A DNA stretch of 64,000 nt, from positions 79,214,626 to 79,278,625 of the forward strand of contig NC_067473.1 of NCBI RefSeq assembly GCF_947179515.1. The letters run 5' to 3'. Source of the DNA: Apodemus sylvaticus (Eukaryota; Chordata; Mammalia; Rodentia; Muridae). Of the stretch, positions 24,902-37,159 are shown one piece after another (the first letter of the stretch is position 1; each line of letters begins with the position of its first letter). The position numbers were made by a program, and so were the translations under genes. The notes under the pieces are model-generated. The model was not told where the DNA came from and made no database searches. It saw only the letters and a program-made list of their open reading frames with translations.

Positions 24902-24944
24902 TCTAATGATCAATCCGTATTCCTCTAATGATCAATCCGTATTC
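24902..24944. repeat. 22-bp tandem duplication
   Basis: tctaatgatcaatccgtattc occurs at 24902 and again at 24924 with no change between the copies. Confidence 0.95.
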
Positions 24945-25185
24945 TCCAGAGAGGAATCTGAGTTCTCAATTGAAGACCAAGCGAGCAAAGAAGCACAATA
25001 TGAAGCAAAAACAAAACAAAAGAAAAAAAGATTTAGGGTTAGATTATAAGATAACATTTCCATCCATGAATAAATCCTGGGCTTTGATTTCCCTTTATAA
25101 GTTTTTTTTTTTTTTTAAACTATTACACCTGCTTATAGGAAGTATCAGAAAGAGGGAAATGCAGGCAGGCTCTCTCCATTTAAAA

Positions 25186-25262
25186 CATACACACAGATAC
25201 AGATACACACAGATACACAGATACACAGATACACAGACACACAGACACACAATTACACATAC
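25186..25262. repeat. (CACAGATA)n-type simple repeat
   Basis: Imperfect cacagata/cacagaca units. A run of about 14 T lies nearby at 25100-25116. Confidence 0.9.
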
Positions 25263-25993
25263 AAACTCTGTAATTTTGTATTTTTAAATAAAATACAAAA
25301 TAAATTATAAAATACTGTTTTCCTATGACCTTCTCAATCATCCTTAGTATTAATGATCTTTGCTTACCTTTCACCCCATACTGCTGCCTCCTCCACCAGG
25401 TTTCCCCATTTTCTCCCTTTTATAGAACCTGCTATCCCCCTCCCTAGAGCTTCTCCCCAACAACCCCACCCCACCCCCTGCGCCATTATCCCCTTGTACT
25501 TATTTTTGGCTTCTGATACGGGAATCTAAAGATTCAGAGCTGGCAGCCATGGATGAGAAAGAACAAGGCTTTTGTCCTTGTGGATGGAGGTTGCCCCGCT
25601 CAGTACAGTGTCTGCAAGGTAGGACAGGACCTCAGTAGAGCGATTCAAGATGATCCCACTAAGTGGTATGAGTTCTCCCCTCCCCCAGTAATGAGGAAAT
25701 GAGGTTTGGAACAGTCAGCAATGTGATTACAGCCTGTCTTTTCTGTTCAGTATAAAACAGATATGGGAGTGAGGAAAGTTCAGACAGGATCAGTGAAAAT
25801 ACTATTTTGGTAGACCTGGAGACTAGATTCATGCTGGTGGGCATAGGGAGAAAGGGAGGGACACCTGCAACAGCCACTGAGAGAAAGGTTGCACTGGAGG
25901 GGAGAGCGTGCTCTAGGAATGACAGCACCCAGGAGCCTTGGGTAAAGTCATCCACAGAGATGCTGAGGTACTAGGTGCTGTGAGCAGATTTTC

Positions 25994-26801
25994 TTTCCTT
26001 TTTTCCCATTAATTCATTAATTTATTTATTTATTCACTTTATATCCTGATCATAGCCCTCCTTCCCAGTCCTACCCTCCCAAATCCCTCCCTCCCATCAG
26101 TCCCTCCCATTCTCCTCAGATGTCCTGCCCTGGGACATCAATTCACAGCAGGACTAAGGCCTCTCCCACTGAGGCCAGACCAGACAGTCCAGCTGGGGGA
26201 ACGGGGTCCAATGGCAGGCAACAGAGTCAGAGACAACCTCTACTTCATTTGGGACCCACATGAAGACCAAGATGCACATCTGCTACAAATGTGTAGGAGG
26301 CCTAGGTCCAGACCCAGCATGCTCTAAAGAGTGGATAAAGAAAATGTGCTATATCTACACAATTGGAACACTACTCACCTGTTTAAAACAAAGATATGGA
26401 ATTTTCAGGCAAATGGATGGAACTAGAAAACATCATCCCAGGTGAGGTAACCCAGACCCAGAAAGACACACATTTTATGTACTCACTTATAAGTGGACAT
26501 TAACCATGAAGTACAGGATAACTACGCTACAGTCCACAGACCCATAGAAACTAAGAAAGGGAATGGGGATCAGGTGTGAGGAGGAAGGGCTCAGGATAGT
26601 GCTGGGAACAGAAATCAGTAGAGGGCCATCTCTCCAGCTAGTTGGGAGGCTCTGGGCAGTCTACAGGAGGGCGGTGACCTTAGCAGCAAGGGATATGGAG
26701 ACTGAAGTGGCCATCTCCTATAGCCCAGAGGGACTTCCAGTGGAAGGATGGGGACATCAACCCATCCACAAAAACTTTTGACCTAAAATTTGTTCTCTGA
26801 A
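25994..26801 (-). mobile_element. L1 3' end insertion with inverted 5' segment
   Basis: The left part (to about 26325) is a minus-strand L1 3' UTR ending in a T-rich tail near 26000-26030 (poly-A on the minus strand). The right part (about 26328-26801) is + oriented and runs from the end of ORF2 (gaaaatgtgctatatctaca, ggcaaatggatggaactaga) into the early 3' UTR (accctaaaattt-like phrase at 26781). The nine-base word cagattttc flanks the whole block, at 25985-25993 and 26802-26810. That is the layout expected of one minus-strand L1 insertion whose 5' part was inverted by twin priming. It encodes nothing intact. Confidence 0.75.
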
Positions 26802-27556
26802 CAGATTTTCCCATACCATCCACTCTAACAGGGTGCTAGAATGGATAGTATTAGAGATTTTTAATGATATAGAGTTCAATACAGTGATTCCAGCAGATCC
26901 AGTGTTTTCCGTGGTTGCATTTTCTTCTGTGCCCTGGAAATTCCCCTTCTGCCCCATGTAGATTATCAGCATCCACCAGATCCTGGTCTGTATGCCAACC
27001 TCACTCTTTTTCATGGCCTTCAGGGAATATAGCCTTACAAGCCTTCCTCTGCTCATATACAGTTGGGATGATAGCCTCTGCTGGCTACTTGTTGGTGAGC
27101 TAAGGCATGTGCACAGAAGGAACCTGTGCAGTGTGTCTCCTCCTCTGCCTCTCCTGGCCTGACCCACAGGGATGCTCTGGGTCAGGGTCAGTAGGCCTAA
27201 AGAAAAGATCAGAACCAGAAGCACAGGCCCGGTATGCAAGAAATGATCCAGTGTATGTGCACATCGGGGTGTAACTGCTCTTCTGTTGCTTTTCAGATGT
27301 GCACATAAGAAATCTGGGCATCACATATTCCTCCTGTTATGATGTGTGTTCTATGGTTGCTTATCTAAAGAGTTCTAGGGATATTGAGATCCATCCCAGA
27401 CAGATATTTAAACAGAGCTTCAGGCTCCTATCCCAGGATGTCTTCTGTGCTTGGGCACTGACTGCTAGAGGCTGTTCCAGTACACCATCTAGGGCAGAAT
27501 TGCAAAGGAGTCAGTCCCACAACAGCTGGAAGCTCCTGCAGTGGCTCACTTATGCT

Positions 27557-27586
27557 CATAGTGTGTCTAACCATAGTGTGTCTAAT
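27557..27586. repeat. 15-bp tandem duplication
   Basis: catagtgtgtctaac is followed directly by catagtgtgtctaat. Confidence 0.9.
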
Positions 27587-28384
27587 CTACTCCCCAACTA
27601 CTTAAAATTTTCATGTAGTGTTTTTGCTCATTTTGTTTTTACACTTGACAGCATTTATATTTCTTCCAATCAGGGAATAGGTTCTCTTATTAATTTTATC
27701 AACATTTTAGTCTCATCTAGTTCATGCTCCCTTGCACTACTTTGATCTGTTGTTGGCATTTCACAAATATTATCCTATTCTTAAACATACTTTTAGACCA
27801 GTATTATATAAAAAATGAAATATTTCCTGTTTCCTTCTTTAATTCTATTCTACTTTAAGCATTCATAGCATTTGTTGCTTATTTAAATTTTGGTTTATTA
27901 GTAACTTTCTTGAAAATAGTCAAAAGTGTGCAGTTCTTTTATTCTCAAACAGGCTTTTTCACTACTGGCCTCTTAGCTATGACAGGTTGCAGCCTGTTCA
28001 GCAACATTCCAGACTACAGACCCGAAACCATTGCCACCCCCACCCACAGAGTCAGAATAGTCAGCACCATTTGTCCCCTTGCTGAGTGTGCCTGGGGATT
28101 CTTGGGGTAGAAAGGGTCATCTCGTTACAGTTGGGTACTGCTGGTCTAGGAAAACATCTTTTATTTTTTATATAACTAACTTTTAAGTCAAATTCCTAGG
28201 AAATTTTAAGAAGAGACATTAAGGGCAGAAAGCAAACCAAACCAATGGAGTTGCTTTGGTCTATCTGTCCATCTGCTCCCAGCAGAGAGTTTTCACCAAG
28301 TCCTTACCCTGCCCTACTGTGTGCTCACAGTGCAAGCAAGGCCACAGTGACTGCTTGAAGCTGACCACAGCAACTCTGGATAGA

Positions 28385-28632
28385 TTTATTTTTAAGATTT
28401 ATTTTTATGTCATGTGTATGAGTGATTTGCCTCATGTGATATGTGATGTGTTTGAGCCAGTATGTATGTGTGCTGCATATGTGTAATACCCATGGAGGCC
28501 AGAGGGGGACATTAGATCCCCTAGAACTTGAGCTATAGTCCAGAGTGCACAGGGGTGGGGTGGAGGGGACAAATCCAGGTCCTCTGCAAGAATAACAAAT
28601 GCCCTTAGCCATTGTACCATTTCTTCAACCTG
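28385..28632 (-). mobile_element. B2/B3-type SINE
   Basis: The segment starts with T-rich aagatttatttttatgt, then ggaggccagagggggacatt, agatcccctagaacttgagc, aggtcctctgcaagaataac, and cccttagccattgtaccatt. This is the reverse of a B2-superfamily SINE; the last piece is the A/B-box head. Confidence 0.8.
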
Positions 28633-29634
28633 TGGATATCGCATTGTTATAACACATTCTGATCAAGAAAGGATGGGGGGGTCATTTCTTGGGGCTCACT
28701 GACAGGTTCAGAAAAGCTTGAAGTTATGCCCTGGGGAAATAGGGCCTTGGGTTCTAGAAAGACATGGGATTTGGATGCGCTCAGTGTTTTCTCTATGCCA
28801 TACGCATTGAATTATAAGAATGGAAATTCCTGGGCTTTTATTTGATTTTCTTTTCAGCAGAGATCTTTAGTTTCTAATTAGAAAGGAATTAGGCATCCTT
28901 AATTTTGTGGGCGAAATCACCCCAGTATGACCAGTCCAAATCTTCCATCAAAGGCTTTTCCTCCCACATTTGATTTGTATCTCAGAGAACTCAGCAGTCT
29001 GGTTGCCTCACGCAAAAAGGCTCCTAAATTAGGTTTTTAAAATTATTTCTGTTAAGTATAAACTTAACATATACCAGCTGCTGAGGGATTATACAAGCTT
29101 TGTTTTTTTCCAATAATTGGAAACCTTGTTTACAGAAGACTCAATGATGTTCTTTAAATGTCTTTGTATTGAATATAAAAGAATGTGTGTTTATCTAAGC
29201 AATGATAATCTGACTATAAAGAAACTCATTTAAGGATTATACCTCCTGTCTCTCACAGTGCAGCTGTCACCAGAATGTTCTTCCAGGCTTTACACACTGC
29301 TGAAAAGTCTTCCTTAAAATTAGCAGAATAAACCTGGTAGTTTGGGAAGAAATTTAATTCTAAATCACATGAAAAGAATTCGAGACTGTCAGGGCACTGG
29401 GGCAAATTTATCGATTGGCTAACTCTCTGATAGAATTTAGGTCACTGGGAAGAGGTTTGAAGGTTTTTGTCAACATCAAAGAGAAACCCAAAGGCCTCCA
29501 GATAAGCAAAGTAGCTAACGTGAAGAATTTCCAGTCAACCAAGGCCTTAAGATTGTTCAGTCTTTACTGGAGCCAAGGGTGGCCTGCCCAGTGTGGAACT
29601 TGCCCTCAGTCTCACTTACCCTCCTTGTGCTGTC

Positions 29635-29700
29635 GAGGTCCTAATGAGATAATACTCACAGAACATAGCGTACATTGTAGCACTCAGTAATGTAAGATCA
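29635..29700 (+). repeat. MIR-tail-like remnant
   Basis: taatgagataatactcacag, gtagcactcagtaatg and similar pieces follow the MIR 3' pattern 'taaatgagataatgcatgtaaag...agcgctcaataaatg'. Confidence 0.4.
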
Positions 29701-30799
29701 GTGCTGGGCTGTTCCAAGTCTCATGGTTTTTATAGGCAATGCCTCCTCTGATCTCAGAAGTCATCATATTAAAATAGCATGCTTGAGAGCGTCCATAGTA
29801 TTAAAGACTGAGGAAAATGAGAAGCAAAGACGTTTAATACCCTTCCCGGAGTGGTGCAGGAGGTGGGTCCTCGGTGAGGAAAGGCCTACAACCCCACCTT
29901 TCCACACATTTCTGTTGAGCACAGAGCTCTTTGCCCTCTGAACACTGCCTGCTACACTGGCTTCCTGGCCATTTAGCCATCTCTCCTTACCTAACAACCT
30001 GCTGTGCCAAGCACTCAGATGCCTGGGGCCTTCTAAAATGCCAAGACTTTCGTGACTCCACTTTGAGGTACAGATTTATGCTCCATGCTGAGGGTAAGGC
30101 TCTGTCCTGATGACCTGGTGACACCCTTTTCCGTGATACTCTGAGTAGGGGCGTCCTAGCCTGGGGAAGGAGGCTTCTTCCAGAGCTCAGTGCTGTCCCA
30201 ATTGGCCTGAGTTTGAACATAGAGCACAATCCCATTTCCTCCCCCTGAAGAATTGTGGTTGATGGTTGGTAAGCTCGGGCACACCCGAGGCCACCACCAG
30301 TCTGGTCCAGTTAGTGGGTAACATTCCTATCTTTGCCAAGAGTATCCCATTGCTTATTTTTATTATGGTGCATGCTCAGTGGGGAAGGGTAGTGACCTCC
30401 CCAGTCTGTTTCGCTGCATACCACATAGAGGAGTACATATACATTACTCTCTTAAGTGTTAAACAATTAGAAGAATTAATCCTACAATGTTTTGCATTAT
30501 ACAAAAATTCTCATTGCAATGTTCTGTGGTTATTTAGTAGAATTTTAGCAACATTCAGAAATTTGATCTTTTAGGAAGCTTTAGCAAGAAATCGATCCTT
30601 TTGCCATGTGAGCGAAGAAGGCTCTCACTGCCTAACTAACTCATTGTATAGGGTTGTATGAGGCTCAGGTGTGTGGTGTCTCCACACAGTGCCAGACGTG
30701 GAAAGCTTCTGAAAATAAAACCAGAGGAAGGAAATATGTGACTGCTAGGGAAGGAAGGGTTCTTTCTCAACAAGGAAACAAAATAAAACAAAACCATTC

Positions 30800-30931
30800 A
30801 GATTCAGTGAGAGTCTCACTCTCAAAGGACAAGGCAGAGAATGATAGAGTAAGATACCCAGTGTCCTTCCCTTACCCTGGCCTCTGTGTGGACCCACGGG
30901 TACACATACATGTCATGCATATATATTATAA
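30800..30931 (+). mobile_element. B3-type SINE fragment (3' half)
   Basis: gagagtctcactctcaaagg, cagagaatgatagagtaaga, tacccagtgtccttcc and ctggcctctgtgtggac match the 3' half of B3. The CA/GA tract that follows is its expanded tail. Confidence 0.6.

Positions 30932-31006
<75 letters not shown>
30932..31006. repeat. (CA)n(GA)n compound microsatellite
   Basis: About 30 bp of CA run directly into about 45 bp of pure GA. Confidence 0.98.
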
Positions 31007-31008
<2 letters not shown>

Positions 31009-33688
31009 ACGGCTAGTAGAGCTGTGCCTGGGGAGAGAGCACATTGAGTCCTTCTAGACCACAGTGTAGAGGTTAGAGGGGTCACTGGACAGGACCCTAT
31101 CCCTCTGATCCTTGATACCAAGATAATAATGTTTTCTCTAGATCCAAGGATCTACTCTCATCCAGCCTGAAGAAAATGTTGAGGCTCTGTGGCTTTCCCA
31201 GAGTCCTATAACTGACAAGCTCGCTCTGGGCTTGTTTAAGGCTTGCTAGAGTGTAGTTCTTGCTGAGACTTCTGCCAACAAAAAAATTTAGAAAAAGAAA
31301 AAAAAAAGATGGTTTTTAACCCTTTAACCCCAGCCATTTTTTCTCGTAATCATGAACAATGCGTATTTTGTAAGAGCTCCAGAGAGGATAAAGGGAAAAG
31401 CTAGGATCTGGTTGCTATCAGAGAAGCTTTGTTCGGTGAGAGCTCCGTCATGGGCCCAGTGCATCCGTGCCTTCCTCGCGCTTGAGCCCACCCTTCCTCT
31501 CCTTCTGTGTAAAGCTCCCAAATGAAGAAAATAACACTGGGATGCCTGCCTGGATTTGAATTCAGATAAAGGTGGACTAATAATTTCATTACACTTTTCT
31601 GGTGACATTTGGGGCCTCTTCCCTGGCTCCATTCCATGTACACAATGTCCTTTGGGACTTGGTGTTCCCTGGTGATGTCCTAGTGGTTTCACACATAAGG
31701 GGTTTGTCCCTCACTTGGATTGAAGGCTCCTCTGGGCAAGATCTTACTAGGGAGACTTTAAGACACCATGCCGATTTCCCTATTTGGCAGTCCATGTTAG
31801 ATTTCTCCTTGTGTTCCCCACACAAGCACAGAAACCGGGGATCTCCTTGTCGCTGTGTCCTGTCTGTATTTGCTTGGCCATCGCTGTGTGAACAAGACAG
31901 GGCTAAGCACAGAGCCCTGAACCTAATACACATGATGTGTATTTTCATAAGTGATGAGTGAACCAACAGCAATTGTTGTGTTACTAAGAATCAATTAAAT
32001 TCCATAGTTGTTAAAACTCTTACCTACATTCCAGGTGGCAGGCGCCAGCTTTACCTACCATGCTGTCTACTTGAGAAGATAGTTACTCATCTTCTGTGGG
32101 AGAAATGAGGATAGGGGAATGGAAGGGATGAAGGGCTACACTCGGATTTTGCGCCTTGTGTTATAGGTTAGCCAAAAAGATGGGAGTGAAAATTTCCCCT
32201 TCTAAAGAATGAACTATTTCTAATTTTGGACAGTTAGATCTCCAAGAATGGAAAGATATTTGCCATTATGCATTGCTTTCGTAGAGCCCTTGGATTTTCT
32301 AGATCTAAACTGTCTCTGTAGCACACTGATGTGGCGATGGACTATCAGAAGTATCACATAAATAACAACTCCAAAAGTCAATAGAATGGAATCTGTGACA
32401 ATTTTCCGCTCACATTTAAAAAGTAACTGTTGTGTAAAGAAAGTGACTAGAACATAGCACTTACAGAAAAGATACCTGCTAAGAAGAAGCTTCCTCACAC
32501 ACTGTGCATTAGTTAATTATATCATTTAAATATACATTTTCACAAAAATGTGGAGTAGACTTCACACCTCCAAGATCAAAAATTATGAGCAGTCTTTGAC
32601 TGTAGAGAGAACATATGTTTAGAAGTGTCTAGATTATTTGTGTATGAACTAGCTTTGTCCTAGCTAGATTGTGAAGTGATCTTCACTTGGGTCCCCTTTC
32701 TGAGCTTTCCTTGTGGTCTATAAGATCCTATGGCCTCTCTATCCTTTGAGATATAGGGGAGATGGCAATGTACTAGGAACCGCCTGGCACCTGGAAATCC
32801 AACCACTCTGCCTATCTGTAAGCCTTATTGGGAAAACAGTCTATTTGGCTGTAGACAGAGCTGACTATGAACAAAACATCTGCCAGGCTCATATCTGACA
32901 CCAGGGAACAGACACAAATTTGTTTCCAAATGTGTAACTATCAGTAAGACTTCTAACTTCACATGACTCAGCTGTATTTGCATTGTCCCTAGAATTAAAG
33001 CAGAACTGACAGCCAGATGTGAAAATCTACGCATATCATATCCCATCAAGCGAATACTGCGAACATCAGAGAACAAAATTCTTCTGTGATCTGATCTGAT
33101 GTAGTCATTTGAGTCTTGCTTGCTGTGTCCTGGGCCTCAGGGTCCCATTACCAGGCCTTTGTTGAAAAGGAAAGGCGAGTGCTAGAATACCAACTTTATT
33201 TGAGAAGAAACCAAATCATATTTACTTTATTTTTTTATCCAGGTGCAAACCCTTGTTTATTTATAAGATCAAAACAAGACAATTAAGTGAAGATTGAAAT
33301 AAATGCTTATGTTTTATTCATGTTAGAAATAGCTGCCTTGTCTTTTAGAATGAAGTTAAAATGTTCTTGTAAATGCCTTACTGTTAAAATAAACAACACA
33401 TAGTTTCCTTTGGGGGAAAAATGTTATCTTTTTTGGAAAAGTCTTTATTAGGTTGATCTGGTTTAATGTGAAATTATCCTAATGAAAATAGAAATATAAT
33501 GATTCTGGATGTTTCTATCCATTAGGATATATTGATTAATTCCAAAGTTTCATGGGCCTTTCTGATTTGGTGAATGAATCTATAGTAAAATTACAACCAG
33601 GACACTGGCTATTTATCTGAATCACATTTTTATTTAACTGGTTTGAATTCAAATGCATTATTAACATTTTCCTTCTTTTTTAATATAG

Positions 33689-33720
33689 GTGGAAAACAGA
33701 CCAAAATATTATGGAAGAGA
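33689..33720 (+). CDS. Chn2: Chn2 microexon, VENRPKYYGR(E) (32 nt)
   Basis: This 32-nt exon lies between a strong acceptor (pyrimidine run then aatatag) and a good donor (gtatgt). It encodes VENRPKYYGR plus two bases (GA) that become Glu with the first base of the next exon. The segment leads directly into the SH2 domain and is the same in alpha2- and beta2-chimaerin, as I recall. It is too short to stand out as an open reading frame and was found by looking for the residues missing between the neighbouring exons. Entry phase 0, exit phase 2. It is 21,005 bp from the exon upstream and 3,439 bp from the exon downstream. A 32-nt length is not a multiple of three, so skipping it would break the frame. 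Confidence 0.93.
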
Positions 33721-35314
33721 GTATGTATTCATTATACTATTCTTTGTTTTAACAATTTAATAAGTAGTCGCTTCATATGTCATTCAAATTTAACTGTTAA
33801 CTATTTACTAACATTGTCTTCATCACATGTCTATTGTGTAAGAGTTTAGAAAGAAGAATAAATGCAATCAGACACTTTTGTATTGAGTTTTCCTTCCCAC
33901 ACTCAGGTACCTGGTTTCCACGAAGGCCCGGCAGGGGGAGAGTTGTGTGTAGTACTTCTCTCTTCAGAGCCGGCCTCCGGGTGCCTGGCCAGCGTTTGAA
34001 AGGAAGGCTTTCTACCAACTTTCCGCCAGCATTTCATTTCGCTGTCTACCCTGATGCAATACAAACACATAGATGTCAAAGACGGTACACTTCAGCTGAA
34101 TTCCTGACTGTCGTGGATCTCATAACACAGTGCTCAGGAAAAGCATCCCTTTCCCTGCAGTGTGGGAAAACCAAACAAATCATTCTCTAGGCTTAGGTAT
34201 TATCAGCCAGATTGCCTTAAGCCCATTTTTATTCTCTTTCTATCCCGGCCACCTTGTCCTTTAACCCCTTCTCTAGCTCTGATTTCCTTAGTAATCTAGC
34301 ACATGGCAAAGACTGTAACTAGTGAAGTCATTTGTAGTCTGATCTGAGGCTGCGAGGTACAGAACCCTTTAAAGAGAGAGGACCGTGGAGGGGTCCAAGG
34401 AGGAAAAGGTACAGAAGTCCCTTCTGAAGGCCAGCCTAGAGGCAGGATGAGGCAAAAGCTCTTTCAGGGGCACCTCCTGGGCTCCCTTAACCAATGAGAC
34501 CTTCCCTCTCATCTTCATACCCAGAAGTTGGAGCTCGGCCTCATGGCTAGTGGACTGTCTGGTCAGTCCAGCCTGCCCTCCTCCCCGTGGACACAGCTGC
34601 ATTCTGGAGCCTTTCTTGTCAGACTTTGCACCTCCATCCATCCAGTGCCTCTCAAGCACCCACCCAGGAGTGTAGACTCCCCTCCCACCCACCGTCCCAC
34701 CCACCGTCCTGCCGCTGATAGCTGGCCTATGCTGTCACGTGACTTTGATTCTACATCTGACTTCAAAGTTACTTGCAGATTACAATTTTTAACGAGAAAG
34801 CAAACAGGCAAACCTACTATATACAGTTTAGTACCTGAATTGATGACCACAGAGCAACTCTCCCTGCCAGGGCTCATGCGACACAGGAGGCTTCTCCACA
34901 ATATCTCAAGGGTCCAGGGGTCTCACTCACAGAACCCCAAACCCCTCTGCTCCGTGTACAAGTGTATGAGACCCACTTAGACCCAAGGGTCTTGGCCAAG
35001 CTCAAGTTCCATCTCACTCTTCTTCATGGAAATCTTGGTCTCTGACTGCAAGAGGGTTGCTCTTACATCGCAGCACTCGTCCTCAGTGTTCGCCAACAGT
35101 GCTGCTCTATCCAAGCACTGATTCCTGATATTTAAAACAAGAACTTAGCAGAGCGTAAGCCCCCACCCCCGCTGGCATCACCGTCACCTTCAGGCTGAGA
35201 GTTTCATGCAGGGCCACTGAAGCTGCTGCAGTGCTTGCTCCCCTAGGGCCAGAATGTCAACTAGTAGATCCACTATTGAAAAGAAGAATATTGAAAAGAA
35301 GGACAGTAGGGTAA

Positions 35315-35317
35315 CAC

Positions 35318-35359
<42 letters not shown>

Positions 35360-35934
35360 ACACCAAACACACACAGATGCATATATACATACACACAAAA
35401 CACACACAGACACATACAGACAAACTACACACACTCACACACATTCCCATACACAGACACTCATACACACATACACACACCACACATAGAGACACTCATA
35501 CACACACCACACACATACCCACATATACATACACACAAAATACGCACAGACAAACCACATACTCACACACCACACACACACACATATTCCCACACAGACA
35601 TACACACAGACACTCATACACAACACACACCATGCACGCACTCATATACCACACACACACATATACATACACACAAAACACACACAGACACACACCGACA
35701 CACACAGACAAACCACACACACACACACATACACATATATATACATACCATACAGACACAAACACACAGACAAACTACACACTCACACACATTTTCACAC
35801 ACAGACATACACACACACTCATACAGACATACACATATACCACACACACTTACACAGAGACACTCATACACACACCACACACATACAGAAATTCATATAC
35901 ACATATACCACACAAAGAGACATACACACACTCA

Positions 35935-35971
<37 letters not shown>

Positions 35972-35995
35972 TCACACGCATACACATCCATCACA
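35315..35995. repeat. Long degenerate CA-rich array
   Basis: About 680 bp of cacaca, catacacaca, cacagacaca, accacaca and tcatacacac units, with pure CA blocks near 35324-35352 and 35938-35966. A 252-codon open frame across it is a His-Thr translation of the repeat, and minus-strand frames are Val-Cys runs. Confidence 0.97.
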
Positions 35996-36206
35996 TTTGT
36001 CCTCCAGCCTAAGTTTTATATTCTTGACCAGAGAGGGGGCAGCAAATGTTATTTTATTTTTTATGCTCAGAAAATTCGTTGCATGATTATTCCCCCAAAG
36101 TCCCCTTTCTTAGAAAGGGGTATTATCCCTCTGCCAGGAGTTTAGAGGCGCTGGACACTGGCCTCTTCTCATACTCAAGATCCCACATTTTAGACACATG
36201 AAGGAT

Positions 36207-36357
36207 AGAATTGCTAGTGATGACAGATGCTCACCTGGGAGACAGAGGCAAGTGGATCCTGTGTGTTTGAGGCCAGTCTAGTCTACATAATGAGATCCAG
36301 GATAGGAAAGGCTACATAATAAAGACACTGTCTCAAAACAAGCAAAACAAAGAATTG
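36207..36357 (+). mobile_element. B1 SINE, 5'-truncated
   Basis: acctgggagacagaggcaag, tttgaggccagtctagtcta, aatgagatccaggatagg and gacactgtctcaaaacaagc match the B1 3' two thirds with an A-rich tail. Confidence 0.8.
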
Positions 36358-36539
36358 TTAGTGATGGCTGTGAGCCTTCATCTTTATTTAAAGGGAGAAG
36401 GACAAATAGATCCACCCAGCTACCTGCCTTCACCCCCCACCAGTCACTGTCCAAACTCCAGGCCTCAGACAACTGCCTTCAGAAGACCAGTGCAGTCTTT
36501 GACAAGCCAGAAGTCCCACTCAGACGTCCCCCATCTCGC

Positions 36540-36567
36540 GTGTGTGTGTGTGTGTGTGTGTGTGTGT
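36540..36567. repeat. (GT)n microsatellite
   Basis: About 28 bp of GT, abutting the 38-bp duplication. Confidence 0.95.
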
Positions 36568-36640
36568 TCATTTTGTAACAGAGAAATTGAAGACTAACAT
36601 TATGTTCATTTTGTAACAGAGAAATTGAAGACTAACATTA
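36565..36640. repeat. 38-bp perfect tandem duplication
   Basis: Copy one 36565-36602 and copy two 36603-36640 are identical, beginning tgttcattttgtaacagag and ending gactaacatta. Confidence 0.96.
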
Positions 36641-37159
36641 TCATTAAAAGTGGAAAAGTAGATTCTTTTCCCAAGCACCCACCTAAACAATTAATCTCTA
36701 ATGTAAAACACTGGAAGACCGTGGCTTCTAGCCAGCCCATCTTTCCAGAGAATGAGCGTCTAAAATTAACGATGCCCAGCACCAGAAGCAAGCAGGTTGC
36801 TAATCAATAAGTGTTCATTTGCAATCAGGATAATCCACGGTTCTCTGTGTTTGAGCTGAAAGCTAAATTAGCAATTGTTCTTTTGTTATTCCCACGGTTT
36901 GAAAGGAGCCGTAACTTAGCTTTCATTTAGATCTTCATTTTTAGCCCCAGAGCAAAGACAGGAGCAGAGAGCCAGGTGGACTGTATATTTTCCTGTGTTG
37001 GGAGTACAGGGAGGTAAATCCAGGGGGGTCTTCAGGATGAGCCACAGTCACAGCCTTCATCTCATCTGAGACAGGGGGGACCTGGGGACCTAGTAGGCAC
37101 GGTTTTCAGCCCAATCCTCATAGTCTCTACTTTGTACAGTGACTGTCTTGTCCCTTCAG

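Larger units (their letters stand above)
12684..33688 (+). other. Chn2: Chn2 intron, 21,005 bp
   Basis: The intron runs between the donor gtcggt and the acceptor tatag. It contains the repeats listed separately. Stretches without any recognised feature are about 13.75-14.16, 15.13-15.40, 15.75-16.38, 16.42-17.24, 17.33-19.61, 20.75-21.28, 21.45-24.29, 26.81-28.38, 28.64-29.63, 29.70-30.80 and 31.01-33.69 kb. The sequence at 28.84-29.10 kb and 33.18-33.69 kb is AT-rich and repeat-poor. Confidence 0.85.
33721..37159 (+). other. Chn2: Chn2 intron, 3,439 bp
   Basis: Bounded by gtatgt and cttcag. It holds the CA-rich array, a B1, a GT tract and a 38-bp duplication, listed separately. 33.72-35.31 kb shows nothing recognised. 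Confidence 0.9.

Noticed and set aside
30654..31016. 120-codon frame ending in His-Thr and Glu-Arg runs
   Set aside because: Its second half is a B3 SINE and a CA/GA microsatellite; the first half matches nothing.
35254..36012. 252-codon open reading frame, the longest in the window
   Set aside because: It is a His-Thr translation of the CA-rich array; similar frames are open on both strands and no domain is present.
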